Source: Bacillus mesophilus
GTDB lineage: Bacteria > Bacillota > Bacilli > Bacillales > SA4
Assembly: GCF_011008845.1 (NCBI RefSeq)
Contig: NZ_JAAIWM010000001.1
Location: 682,001 to 746,000, forward strand
Direction of reading: 5' to 3'
Length of the DNA stretch: 64,000 nucleotides
Shown here: positions 8,373-17,041 of the stretch, one piece after another
Layout: every line of letters begins with the position of its first letter
Position numbering within the stretch: position 1 is the first letter of the stretch
The notes under the pieces: generated by a model
Told to the model about the DNA's origin: nothing
The model's input: the letters and a program-made list of their open reading frames with translations, nothing else
The model's database searches: none
Position numbers and translations under genes: made by a program

Positions 8373-8552
8373 ATGATCATTCTATATATACCATTGGCTG
8401 TATTGATCCTTTACTTCATAAACAGCTTAACAAATGCATTATGTATTCAGAAAGAAATACCTGAGGAGCGCCAACCAAAAGTCTTCCGTACAATCAATAT
8501 TTTGATTACAATCTTACTTATATCATCTTTTGTTGAGGTTACCTTTACATAA
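8373..8552 (+). CDS. Small membrane protein, uncharacterised
   Basis: A 59-residue reading too short for many gene finders. It has two hydrophobic segments (MIILYIPLAVLILYFI and INILITILLISSF) around a charged loop QKEIPEERQPKVFR. A purine-rich AAAAGGGGGG site lies about 8 bases upstream of the ATG. The hydrophobic-charged-hydrophobic layout and the ribosome-binding site support translation. I do not recognise the family. Confidence 0.55.
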   Translation: MIILYIPLAVLILYFINSLTNALCIQKEIPEERQPKVFRTINILITILLISSFVEVTFT

Positions 8553-8635
8553 GAAAAACGAATCATGAAGACGGGCGGTGTAGAATCGCTCATAGAAAAA
8601 TTAATAACCTATATAAATTTTTCAGGTTGTCCAAT

Positions 8636-8890
8636 GCGATTTTAAAGAACAAAAGGCGCAGGCGCCCCGTTTAGCCCCGACAAGCAAATGTTCCTGGAAG
8701 AAAAAAAGGGTGCTCTTCCCTTTTATTCTTCCAGGGTTAGTTGACCTAGGAAAAAGTGTACTTTCTTTTTCCCTCGAGGTAGGATGAAATTGCAAAGATC
8801 ATCGCAATTTCATCTTGGCTGGGTGCTGGAGCTGGATTACTATGCACCAGCCATATTGATCCACAAATGATAAATTTTATAATTTCTTAA
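8636..8890 (+). repeat. Dispersed intergenic repeat family A, long copy
   Basis: An element with three hairpins: CCTGGAAGAA/TTCTTCCAGG, GGAAAAAGTG.../CTTTCTTTTTCC, and GATGAAATTGC/GCAATTTCATC (11-bp perfect). It opens with AGAACAAAAGGCGCAGGCGCC and closes near TCCACAAATGAT. The minus-strand copy at 1976-2125 shares both ends and the last hairpin but lacks the first two. No coding capacity. Confidence 0.75.
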
Positions 8891-8896
8891 ACAAAG

Positions 8897-8926
8897 AAAA
8901 AAGTGGTGAATTTCACCACTTTTTTA
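8897..8926 (-). terminator. Terminator after the first YjcZ-type gene
   Basis: AAAAAGTGGTGAA/TTCACCACTTTTT, a near-perfect symmetric stem with A/T tails on both sides; it could act in both directions. Confidence 0.85.
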
Positions 8927-8928
8927 TA

Positions 8929-9012
8929 TTACATCCAAGAAGCACCGATGATGATTAATAAAATAAATAACACAACGATTAACGCGAAACTTGAACCATA
9001 TCCGTGTGACAT
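8929..9012 (-). CDS. YjcZ family sporulation peptide, copy 1
   Basis: A 27-residue peptide, MSHGYGSS then FALIVVLFILLIIIGASWM, with a Gly-rich start and one membrane helix. This is the tiny-TM YjcZ family found in Bacillus, commonly linked to sporulation. A GGGAGGAATG ribosome-binding site precedes the ATG. First (downstream) of three tandem homologues; it has its own terminator. Confidence 0.85.
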   Translation of the reverse strand: MSHGYGSSFALIVVLFILLIIIGASWM

Positions 9013-9056
9013 AATACATTCCTCCCAGTTTTTTATATTTGTGTGATGGTAATTGT

Positions 9057-9084
9057 AAGGCAGAGATTAACTCTGCCTTTTTAG
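9057..9084 (-). terminator. Terminator between YjcZ-type genes 2 and 1
   Basis: AAGGCAGAG/CTCTGCCTT stem with a 4-6 base loop. T-runs are clearer on the plus strand, so it may be bidirectional. Confidence 0.75.
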
Positions 9085-9095
9085 TTCTTTAGTTC

Positions 9096-9179
9096 TTAGA
9101 ACCAAGAAGCACCAACGATAATTAAAAGAATAAACAACACTACGATCAACGCGAATCCTGCACCATATCCGTGGCTCAT
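9096..9179 (-). CDS. YjcZ family sporulation peptide, copy 2
   Basis: A 27-residue peptide beginning MSHGYGAGFALIVVLF and ending IVGASWF; it differs from copy 1 at only a few positions. A perfect AAAGGAGGTG ribosome-binding site precedes the ATG at 9179. Single membrane helix. Confidence 0.88.
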   Translation of the reverse strand: MSHGYGAGFALIVVLFILLIIVGASWF

Positions 9180-9274
9180 GAGAACACCTCCTTTAACGAA
9201 AGGCTAAAATATCATATGCAACTATCAGTAAAAACGAATAGGCGTTTATCATACATTTAAGTGATTATTTTAAT

Positions 9275-9364
9275 TTAGTATCCAACGTAAGCTGAACCTA
9301 CGATGATTAGTAAAATGAATAGCACGACGATTAGCGCAAATCCACCTGTATATGCGTGACTCAT
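9275..9364 (-). CDS. YjcZ family sporulation peptide, copy 3
   Basis: A 29-residue peptide, MSHAYTGGFALIVVLF then ILLIIVGSAYVGY. The hydrophobic core is the same as copies 1 and 2, with a different C-terminus. A strong AAAGGAGGTAA ribosome-binding site is present. It is the most upstream of the trio. The three copies probably arose by tandem duplication. Confidence 0.88.
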   Translation of the reverse strand: MSHAYTGGFALIVVLFILLIIVGSAYVGY

Positions 9365-9789
9365 TCAAATTACCTCCTTTTGTCGGTTTAGTTGTTCTTT
9401 TGTTTCTAGCCCCCAAAGAATTCTTTATTTCTTTAGGTTTACTACATACTATACAGATTCTCGTTTTTTGACTAAACGAATGTCCCGGTTTTGTATAAAA
9501 ATAGGCATTTTACTTATAAAAAGTATTTGGTTAGCTCTGAGAAGTTAAAAACACTGGTGTTTTTAACAAGGGTGATTGATTTCCTTCTAATCAATCGGTT
9601 TATAAACATTGTTTATCTATAAAATAACTTTCTGTATTCTATAGAAAAACGAAAAACCAACAACATTGTGAACTGAGCTTTTCTTTAGTAAATTATGGTA
9701 TAGTAATGGATGTAGGTTTTTTGGACATACTGATTGAAGGAAACCTATCCAGAATTCTACAAACTTTTCAATTTATAGGAGTGTTAAAC
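9365..9789. other. Intergenic region between the YjcZ trio and prsA
   Basis: About 420 AT-rich bases that should hold two divergent promoters. I can see an inverted repeat, GATTGATTTCC...TTCTAATCAATC (9573-9597), and several TATAAT-like boxes, but nothing decisive. Confidence 0.4.
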
Positions 9790-10662
9790 ATGAAGAAATA
9801 CCTACTTGTGCTAATGATCTCAATTGGAATTTTAGCCCTTGCTGCATGTACTAATAATGCAGAAACGACGACAGATGATTCAGAGGTTGTAGTCGAATCA
9901 GAAGCTGGGTCTATAACTAAAGATGAATTATATGAAGCAATGAAAGAAAGATACGGGGAGCAGGTTCTTCGTGAGCTTGTATACGGTAAAGTATTAAGTG
10001 AGAAATATGAAGTAACAGATGAAGAAGTTCAAAAAGAAGTTGATACTTTAAAAGAGCAATATGGAGATCAATTTCCTATGTTGCTTCAGCAAAGTGGCTT
10101 TAAGTCTGAGGAGCAGTTAAAGCAAACCATGAAAGTTGGTTTGTTACAGGAAAAGTTAGCCATGAAGGACATTGAAGTAACAGATGAAGAAATTCAAGAG
10201 CATTATGATGCGTTAAAACCGGAAATTCAGGCTAGTCATATTTTAGTTGCAGATGAGGAAACAGCAAAAGAAGTAAAACAAAAGTTAGATGAAGGTGCAG
10301 CCTTTGAAAAATTAGTTGAAGAATACTCAACTGATGCTGGTACTGTTCCTGCTGGCGGTGACCTAGGTTTCTTTGGAACTGGAGTTATGGATCCTGCCTT
10401 TGAAGAAGCGGCATATGCATTAGAAGTGGGAGAGATTAGTGGACCTGTACAATCTCAATTTGGCTTCCATATCATTAAGCTAACTGATAAGAAGCAACTT
10501 GATCCACTTGAGGACATGAGAGAAACAATTGTGGAAGATCTAGGACGTGCTAAGGTAGACTTCACACAAGTAGAAGCGATGGTTCTTCAGGAATTAGAGG
10601 AAGCAAACGTTGAAGTAAAAGATGAAGATTTAAAAAATATGTTTGAACCTGCAAAGGAATAA
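9790..10662 (+). CDS. prsA: PrsA, extracytoplasmic foldase lipoprotein (peptidyl-prolyl isomerase)
   Basis: A membrane-anchored foldase that helps secreted proteins fold after export. 290 residues from ATG 9790 (TAGGAGTG ribosome-binding site). The upstream in-frame ATG at 9706 would precede the signal peptide and is rejected. The lipobox LAAC is at about residue 20. The parvulin (PpiC) domain lies near residues 135-230, with IQASHILVADEETAKEV, GGDLGFFGTG and FGFHIIKL. Flanking helical N- and C-domains give the usual length. yhaL downstream points the other way, as in B. subtilis. Confidence 0.95.
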   Translation: MKKYLLVLMISIGILALAACTNNAETTTDDSEVVVESEAGSITKDELYEAMKERYGEQVLRELVYGKVLSEKYEVTDEEVQKEVDTLKEQYGDQFPMLLQQSGFKSEEQLKQTMKVGLLQEKLAMKDIEVTDEEIQEHYDALKPEIQASHILVADEETAKEVKQKLDEGAAFEKLVEEYSTDAGTVPAGGDLGFFGTGVMDPAFEEAAYALEVGEISGPVQSQFGFHIIKLTDKKQLDPLEDMRETIVEDLGRAKVDFTQVEAMVLQELEEANVEVKDEDLKNMFEPAKE

Positions 10663-10665
10663 GAA

Positions 10666-10697
10666 AAGAAGGTGTCAATGACACCTTCTTTTTTTTA
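10666..10697 (+). terminator. Terminator of prsA
   Basis: AAGAAGGTGTCA/TGACACCTTCTT, 12-bp stem, tight loop, T-run. Confidence 0.93.
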
Positions 10698-10704
10698 CGA
10701 CTTT

Positions 10705-10929
10705 CTAATGAGCAACTGTTGTATTTCCTTTAACTGGTGTATTGTCTTCTTCTGTTTGTTGCTTTCGCTTTTCTCTTTCGTATTTAATTCTCTCAATAAA
10801 CACTTGACCTTCGCGTTCAATGTAAAATTGTTGCATCTTTCTCTCTTTTTTACCAGTTTGTACCATCATAACCCCACTACCTACAATGCCTGCTACGAGT
10901 AAATAAATCCACCATGGAAGAGTAATCAT
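10705..10929 (-). CDS. yhaL: YhaL, sporulation-associated small membrane protein
   Basis: A 74-residue protein. The N-terminal membrane helix (PWWIYLLVAGIVGSGVMMV) is followed by a charged helical tail with FIEREGQVFIERIKYEREKRK. Hydrophobic start, tail pattern and position between prsA and yhaM match B. subtilis YhaL. A GGGGATAAAAT sequence precedes the ATG. Role unknown. Confidence 0.85.
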   Translation of the reverse strand: MITLPWWIYLLVAGIVGSGVMMVQTGKKERKMQQFYIEREGQVFIERIKYEREKRKQQTEEDNTPVKGNTTVAH

Positions 10930-11003
10930 ATTTTATCCCCTTTCAAGACAAGCTCTGATTACGAACAATATATGAAGTTCCATAGCTATTTATGACTCAT
11001 TGT

Positions 11004-11954
11004 TTAGTTATGAAAAGTAGGTTTGTAGAAAGAACGGTTATCTAATGCAAATACCCGATCAGAGAATTCACCAGGTTTAACACGTTCTAAGGCACGATCT
11101 AGCATGTTCATCTTTGCATCTAAGTTGTCGATATAATGAAGCATCTCCGCTTCCTTAATTAAAGGTGGCTTAGGGCTGCCCCATTCTGCTTTGCCATGGT
11201 GAGATAACACAATGTGCTGAAGTACCGTGACCTCTTCTGATTCAATTCCCAGTTCTTCAGCAGCTTTACCGATTTCATTGACCATGATTGTAATATGCCC
11301 TAATAAATTCCCCTCCACCGTATAGACAGTTGAAACAGGGCCTGACAGTTCAATCACTTTACCTAAGTCATGCAAAATCACACCTGAATATAATAAATCA
11401 CGATCCAGTGAAGGATACAGCGATGAAATGGCCTTTGCTAAATCAAGCATGGAAACAACATGATATGCTAATCCTGAAATAAATTCATGGTGATTTTTAG
11501 TGGCTGCTGGATATTCAAGGAAAGACTGTTGATACTTCTTTACAAGATGTCGAGTAATTCTTTGGATGTTAGGATTCTTCAACTCAAAGATGTATTGTGT
11601 AATCTTAGACATCATCTCGTCTTTAGCTAAAGGTGCTACCTCCAAGAAATCATCAATTGAAACAGAATCAGTATGATTTACTGGACGGATATTTCTAATT
11701 TTAAGTTGATTTCTACCTCTATAGCTGTGTACATCCCCATATACCTTTACAATCGATTGTGCGTTAAACTCACTTTCGTGCTCAGGACTGCAATCCCAAA
11801 GCTTAGCCTCTATTTCCCCTGTTTGGTCTTGAAAGATTAGGGTTAGAAATGGCTTTCCATTACTAGCAATCCCTTTTGTGCTCGATTTTATAAGTAAATA
11901 GATGTCTACTTGTTCTCCAACTTCAAAATGAACAATTCCTTTTGCCATGTTCAT
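11004..11954 (-). CDS. yhaM: YhaM, 3'-5' exoribonuclease
   Basis: A 316-residue nuclease that trims RNA (and single-stranded DNA) from the 3' end. An OB-fold nucleic-acid-binding domain at about residues 10-95 is followed by an HD metal-dependent domain. The HD histidines are visible in [20 protein letters not shown] (near 197) and [13 protein letters not shown]. Full family length. A GGGGGATGAAC region with a spaced ATG at 11954. It lies downstream of yhaO-yhaN in the same direction, about 60 bp after yhaN. Confidence 0.92.
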   Translation of the reverse strand: MNMAKGIVHFEVGEQVDIYLLIKSSTKGIASNGKPFLTLIFQDQTGEIEAKLWDCSPEHESEFNAQSIVKVYGDVHSYRGRNQLKIRNIRPVNHTDSVSIDDFLEVAPLAKDEMMSKITQYIFELKNPNIQRITRHLVKKYQQSFLEYPAATKNHHEFISGLAYHVVSMLDLAKAISSLYPSLDRDLLYSGVILHDLGKVIELSGPVSTVYTVEGNLLGHITIMVNEIGKAAEELGIESEEVTVLQHIVLSHHGKAEWGSPKPPLIKEAEMLHYIDNLDAKMNMLDRALERVKPGEFSDRVFALDNRSFYKPTFHN

Positions 11955-12017
11955 CCCCCTATTAAAAAACTCTTAAATTATTTTATAACTTCATTATATC
12001 ATACTAGAAATCATCTA

Positions 12018-15000
12018 TTAGTAGGCTTTATTTGCTAATTGTTCATGCAAATTGGTCAACCCATATGGTTTAAGATTTAACCCTTCTAATGCCTGTTGAT
12101 GACAGGTAAAGAATATAATTTGACGCTCTTTAGATAATTGTTTTAGCACCTCCATTGTGATTTCATACCTTGATTGGTCAAAATTAACAAAACTATCATC
12201 TATAATAATTGGAAAGGTGATTAAAGATTGATAATAAGTAGCCAATGCTAGTCTCATTGAAAGGTAAAGTTGTTCAGATGTAGCCTGACTCAATTCATTT
12301 GGCGAAAATCTCATTCCATCTCTTCTCTCAACCATAATAGCATGAGTTTCAGCTTCCAAAAACAAGCGAGAATATCCTCTTTTAGTAAATGTTTGAAAGA
12401 ACTGTTCAGCCTTTTCTAACACCTGTGGAAGACGTACCACCCGGTAGTAATCCTTTGTCTGCTGAAGCACATCTTTAGCAATAGCGAGTTTTGCCCATGT
12501 CTTTGCCTTGTCTTGTAACTGAGCCTTTTTTACTTCTAACTGTTGAAGCAAAGATGAGTATACTCCAGCTTGCTCGATTTGTTTCTTTTGCAATTTTATA
12601 CTAGCAAACTTTGACAACAGCTCCTTTTCTTGCTGAAGTGTAGCTTCATACTTTGCATTCAAGGTTTCCTTTTGTTCTAGATGTTCAAATAGAAGATCAG
12701 TCTGGTCTGTAAATTCCTGTAGCCATTCTTCGTTATTCTGAAGTAGAATCATTGTGTTCTCATTGATTCTTTGCATTCGTGTTTCTAGCTCGTTCCACTT
12801 CTCATTTAGAATGGCCTTCTCTCTAAACTCTTCTTCGGTGTCAACATTTGCAGAAGTATATAATATGGTAATCTGGCATTTATAATAATTTGCTTCATTC
12901 TCTATTTGTCTTAGAGATTCTACCAACTCTTTTTGATGTTCTTCAATTATGTCTCTTACTCTCTTCTTTCTATTTGCCTCTTCTAGTTCTTCAATAAGCT
13001 GTTGTGGTGTTATAGTATTAAACGCTATTGATCGCCCTAGACCTTGGAGAAGCTGCTCGAAACAGTTCTTATGTTCAAAAATCTCGTTTTCTAACTGTGA
13101 TTTCTCATCAATATGTTTTTGACTCTCTTCCATCAAACTAACTAGCCGCTCTAGCTGATCATAAAATTCTAATAACATTGAGTAAGAATACTGTTCCGGA
13201 ATTTTTAGGTTAGTTTTTAACTGATCAAGCTGACTAGTAATGATAAAAAGAGACTGCTCCCACTTTTCAAACTTTTGTATAGTTGTTTCGTATTCCATCT
13301 CAAGCTGTTGAAGTCGTAAATTGTCCTTGTGGAGAGCAAGCTGAATTTGTTCGTCCTTAGCTAATAACTGTTCAGCCTCTATCCAGTTTGAAGAATTTGA
13401 ATCGTCATCACCTGATTCTCGCAACTCCTCTTCCAATTCTCGTAATTCTTCTTTTAATAGTAGTAGAGATTCAGTATTAATCAGTTTCTTACTCAATATG
13501 GAACCACCAAACCATACCATCATTCCAGATAATAGAAAGAGTATGCCAGCAACCATCTGTTCTGAAATCGTCTGCCAAATCCCATAGACAATGAGGAAGA
13601 TCGAAAAAGGAAGTAGAAAGGAATACTTGATTGAGTTAGCATTTTTAATAAGACGTTCTTGTCCACTAATTTGCTTTTTCACTCTCTCATATCTAGATTT
13701 ACTAGAATGAAGGCTATTTTTCAAGATCTGTTCATTTGCTTTCATATTAACCACAGAGGTTAACTCTTCTCTCTTCTCGGCACTTAAAAGCTGGACACGA
13801 TAGTGACGAACACCATTTTCAGCTGTGACTATATTTTCTTGTATTTGCTCCTGCTGTTGTTGTAGTATTTCTTTTTTGTTTTGAAGAGCCATGTACTTTG
13901 ATAATAATTCTTTCAAATCATTTTTTACTGATAGTGAAAGATTTATCTCATCTAGCTCCAAGTCAGTGAGGTTAACTCCTAATGTTTTTTTAATTTTTGC
14001 TGCTTGATCTTCTAGCATTTCTATTTTAGAAGCTATGTTAAGAAGTGATTCCTGCTTCATTATAACCCTTGCATCTTTTTGAACAATTGCTTTTACTTCA
14101 CTTTCCCTATTAATTAACTCTTCATCTATGGAAAGGCTTTTGAGTTTTTTTTGATTTTCTTCAAATTTCACTTTTAGCCCACTAATTCTTGCTTCAATAG
14201 GTAGTAAATTTTGAAGAAGATTTTCCAATCTAGTTATTCCATTTACTGGTATAACTGGTTTCAAACCAAGTTCTTCTCTTTGAACAGATATTGAAATTCG
14301 TTCATTATTGAAAGGAATATATTGCTCAAAAATATCCAGCTTTTTTATTAGTAATCCAAGGTTATGCAGCTCGTTTTGAATGTCTATATAATCGGCTTCT
14401 AGTTGTGCTTCTTCTGATAGTAATGTTTGATATTCCAAGACCTGTGATTTTGCTGAATGAACCTGTTGTGCGAGCTTCGCTGTGAGATCAAGATCTTGGT
14501 TAAGCTCTGGCTTCTTACCACTTGGCTTAAAAATTTGCTCCATTTCCTTCAAAAGTTTCTTTTCTAGTTCGATAATCTGATCACTACCGAGGATGCTTGT
14601 AGATAGCAGGTATTGACTAAGTTCATCGCCATTTATAGATTGGATATCCTGTAGCCCCTGCAAGCAAAAGGAGAAAATAGAAGTAAACAACTTTCTATTC
14701 ATACCATTTAATAGCTTATGTAGTTCCACTTCTCCTCCAACTGTACCGTCCTCGAAGTAAACCGTTATTTCGCCCGCTGCTTTGCCTGCTAAACGCTCAA
14801 TCGTTAATTGTCCATACTGAGCAGAATAAATGGTCATTTTCCCACCATATTTCAGTCCTGTTCTAGGCTCATAACGATTCTCATGCTGATTCCTTAATGG
14901 AAAGCCAAATAAGATACTATGCATAAAGGACATAATGGTCGATTTTCCCGCTTCATTCTCACCGTAAAAAGCGTGTAAAGAGTCAGTCAGTTGTATCTCC

Positions 15001-15050
15001 TGATCGACCATCTTTCCGTAACCGTATATGTGCAGCTTTTGGATGATCAT
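12018..15050 (-). CDS. yhaN: YhaN, SbcC/Rad50-like AAA ATPase
   Basis: A 1010-residue SMC-like ATPase. Walker A is split across the N-terminal region as FYGENEAGKSTIMSFMH (near 30). Long coiled-coil arms (170-480 and 560-860) flank a central hydrophobic stretch (about 474-512) that could insert in the membrane, unlike SbcC, which has a zinc hook. The C-terminal signature and Walker B region reads LSQATSEQLYLSMRLALA and IIIDDSFVNFD. It pairs with the nuclease YhaO upstream, a DNA repair or processing couple. YhaN starts 15 bases after yhaO ends, so they are translationally close. Confidence 0.9.
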   Translation of the reverse strand: MIIQKLHIYGYGKMVDQEIQLTDSLHAFYGENEAGKSTIMSFMHSILFGFPLRNQHENRYEPRTGLKYGGKMTIYSAQYGQLTIERLAGKAAGEITVYFEDGTVGGEVELHKLLNGMNRKLFTSIFSFCLQGLQDIQSINGDELSQYLLSTSILGSDQIIELEKKLLKEMEQIFKPSGKKPELNQDLDLTAKLAQQVHSAKSQVLEYQTLLSEEAQLEADYIDIQNELHNLGLLIKKLDIFEQYIPFNNERISISVQREELGLKPVIPVNGITRLENLLQNLLPIEARISGLKVKFEENQKKLKSLSIDEELINRESEVKAIVQKDARVIMKQESLLNIASKIEMLEDQAAKIKKTLGVNLTDLELDEINLSLSVKNDLKELLSKYMALQNKKEILQQQQEQIQENIVTAENGVRHYRVQLLSAEKREELTSVVNMKANEQILKNSLHSSKSRYERVKKQISGQERLIKNANSIKYSFLLPFSIFLIVYGIWQTISEQMVAGILFLLSGMMVWFGGSILSKKLINTESLLLLKEELRELEEELRESGDDDSNSSNWIEAEQLLAKDEQIQLALHKDNLRLQQLEMEYETTIQKFEKWEQSLFIITSQLDQLKTNLKIPEQYSYSMLLEFYDQLERLVSLMEESQKHIDEKSQLENEIFEHKNCFEQLLQGLGRSIAFNTITPQQLIEELEEANRKKRVRDIIEEHQKELVESLRQIENEANYYKCQITILYTSANVDTEEEFREKAILNEKWNELETRMQRINENTMILLQNNEEWLQEFTDQTDLLFEHLEQKETLNAKYEATLQQEKELLSKFASIKLQKKQIEQAGVYSSLLQQLEVKKAQLQDKAKTWAKLAIAKDVLQQTKDYYRVVRLPQVLEKAEQFFQTFTKRGYSRLFLEAETHAIMVERRDGMRFSPNELSQATSEQLYLSMRLALATYYQSLITFPIIIDDSFVNFDQSRYEITMEVLKQLSKERQIIFFTCHQQALEGLNLKPYGLTNLHEQLANKAY

Positions 15051-15065
15051 TTCATCACCTCCATT

Positions 15066-16292
15066 TTACTTAGATCTAAGTAGTTCATGTAAAATCCAGC
15101 TCTCCGCCTCAGCTTTAATAATATCTATTTCTTGATCATTCAGAGCTGCTAGGAAACGTCTGCCTTCTTTGTGCTTATATAATGGTGCTAATGCCTCATC
15201 AAAGTTATTGTAATCCTCAAAATGTTGCAGTAGATCTCCAAGAAAATGAAGCTCACCCTTTAACGTTTCCTTATCTTTCATAACATCTATTTTAAAATCA
15301 AGGGAGTTAACCCAGATAAAGTCTGTTCGAGTTGCTTCCCCTTCATTAAGAATTTCCAGCACATCTTCCGTAACTCCGTGCTGATAAATGATGGTCGAGA
15401 GTTCACTATTTCCGTAAATCTCTAGCTGAAGAATTACTGCTTGCTGAGCCTTTCTATATTCCTCTAACTCTGTTTTACATTTATGTATAAGATCATCTAT
15501 GGTTTGGATATCACTTGCAGTAATCTTCAAATGTTCCCACAAAATATCACATGTTGCTACAAAAGAGTAGCTGGTTCCTAATTCGCTCATTGATACATAC
15601 ATACAGCCTTTTTCTCCAGCTTCCTTTCGATGACGACCTTGGATATTACCTGGATAGATAACCGGTGGCTCAGTTTGTAGAATCTGCCTAGAGTGGATAT
15701 GCCCTAATGCCCAATAATCAAAGCCTTTATTGTTTAAGTCAGATAGTATAAACGGTGCGTAAGGATTATGATCTGTATTAGAGGATATCGTCCCATGTAA
15801 AATGGCGATATGATAGCCTTCCTTTGTTTCTTTCTCATATTGAATGGCCTTGTTTTCCGTTACTGCCTTGTCCAAATAACTAAAACCATAGAGAGTAGCC
15901 ACTTGCTCTCCTTCTCTTATATAGGGCTTGGCTTCTATGTTTTCATTAAAAAAATGAGCATTAGATGGCCACTCAAGCTTAATCCAGTCTCCGTTCAATG
16001 GATCGTGGTTTCCATGTATAATATATGCGGCAATTCCCTCTTGCTCTAAACGTGAAAGTTCGGTTCGTAAACGAATTTGAGCCCTCAAGCTTCTCTGTTC
16101 AGAATCAAAGAGATCACCTGCTAGAATAATAAAATCTACCTTCTTTTTTATTGCAAGATTGATAATCCGTTCTAAGGAAATAAAGGTACTTTCCTGAACT
16201 CTATTAAGTAAAGATTCCGGTAGATGTTTAAGTCCAATATACGGGCTATCCAGGTGTAAATCTGCTGCATGAAGAAACGTAATTGGCTTCAT
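15066..16292 (-). CDS. yhaO: YhaO, SbcD/Mre11-like metallophosphoesterase
   Basis: A 408-residue calcineurin-like DNA exonuclease, partner of YhaN. Metal ligands are visible in order: HAADLHLDSPY (8-18), ILAGDLFDSEQ, IHGNHDP, LHGTIS and LGHIHSRQ. The C-terminal half is the capping/ATPase-binding region. ATG 16292 is chosen because the protein then opens MKPITFLHAADLHL, as in the family; the reading can be extended to 16418 but those codons are unlike the family. A GAGGGAAGTG ribosome-binding site is present. Confidence 0.92.
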   Translation of the reverse strand: MKPITFLHAADLHLDSPYIGLKHLPESLLNRVQESTFISLERIINLAIKKKVDFIILAGDLFDSEQRSLRAQIRLRTELSRLEQEGIAAYIIHGNHDPLNGDWIKLEWPSNAHFFNENIEAKPYIREGEQVATLYGFSYLDKAVTENKAIQYEKETKEGYHIAILHGTISSNTDHNPYAPFILSDLNNKGFDYWALGHIHSRQILQTEPPVIYPGNIQGRHRKEAGEKGCMYVSMSELGTSYSFVATCDILWEHLKITASDIQTIDDLIHKCKTELEEYRKAQQAVILQLEIYGNSELSTIIYQHGVTEDVLEILNEGEATRTDFIWVNSLDFKIDVMKDKETLKGELHFLGDLLQHFEDYNNFDEALAPLYKHKEGRRFLAALNDQEIDIIKAEAESWILHELLRSK

Positions 16293-16422
16293 ACTTTTCA
16301 CTTCCCTCTTTCTAAGTACCCATATTGTACCATCTTCTAAATGCGAATGCACGTTCTTATCACGCTGTGAAATTAATAAAAAAAGAGATTGGCAAACGCC
16401 AACCCATAACAAATACAATTTT

Positions 16423-16878
16423 CTATATTTCTTTTGTCATAAATACACTGTTAGGATCTTCTACATAGTCAGAAAATGGCTTACAATACTCGAAACCAAA
16501 ACTAGCATAAAGCTTCCTTGCTGGTTCAAATGCAACCATAGAACCTGTTTCTAGACTTAATCGTTTATAATCTCTTCTTATTGCTTCCTCTATAATATAA
16601 TGAAGCATCTTTCTTGCGACACCTTTTCTAAGATGTTTGGACGATGTTTTCATCGACTTTATTTCTCCATGATGAGGATCTAGTTCTTTAATGGCTCCAC
16701 ACCCCACTAATTCCTCTCCCTCCCACACACTCCAAAAAGTAACCTCAGGCTTTCTTAATCCATCAAGATTTAAGGCATGTGTACTTTCTGGTGGAGACAG
16801 TTGTGCCATACTCCAAAGATGATCCATAACCAACTCAGCCACTTCGGGACTTGTTAAATCATCTATTTTTATTTCCAT
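16423..16878 (-). CDS. GNAT family N-acetyltransferase, YsnE-like
   Basis: A 151-residue acetyl-CoA-dependent acyltransferase. Motif A reads SKHLRKGVARKML (about 83-95), with the acetyl-CoA loop RKGVA. The segments SPPESTHALNLDGLRKP, LSLETGSM and FGFEYCKPFSDY closely match B. subtilis YsnE as I remember it. Substrate unknown. It lies upstream of yhaO in the same direction with a 130-bp gap, and may be independent. Confidence 0.8.
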   Translation of the reverse strand: MEIKIDDLTSPEVAELVMDHLWSMAQLSPPESTHALNLDGLRKPEVTFWSVWEGEELVGCGAIKELDPHHGEIKSMKTSSKHLRKGVARKMLHYIIEEAIRRDYKRLSLETGSMVAFEPARKLYASFGFEYCKPFSDYVEDPNSVFMTKEI

Positions 16879-16989
16879 AATCTCACTCCTACGCTGATGA
16901 TGTTAAAACCTAAATGAATGTTTCATTTATAGTTCTATAACATCATACAATATTCCTTTTTAATGGACGTCTATACTATTTACTGATGC

Positions 16990-17029
16990 GAAAAAGACCT
17001 TCAATCCTTATAGATTGGAGGTCTTTACC
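16990..17029 (-). terminator. Terminator of mqo
   Basis: AAAGACCTTCAATC (16993-17006) pairs with GATTGGAGGTCTTT (17013-17026) with one G-T pair, and has an A-run giving a U-tail on the minus strand. Confidence 0.88.
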
Positions 17030-17041
17030 TAACTGATTGAA

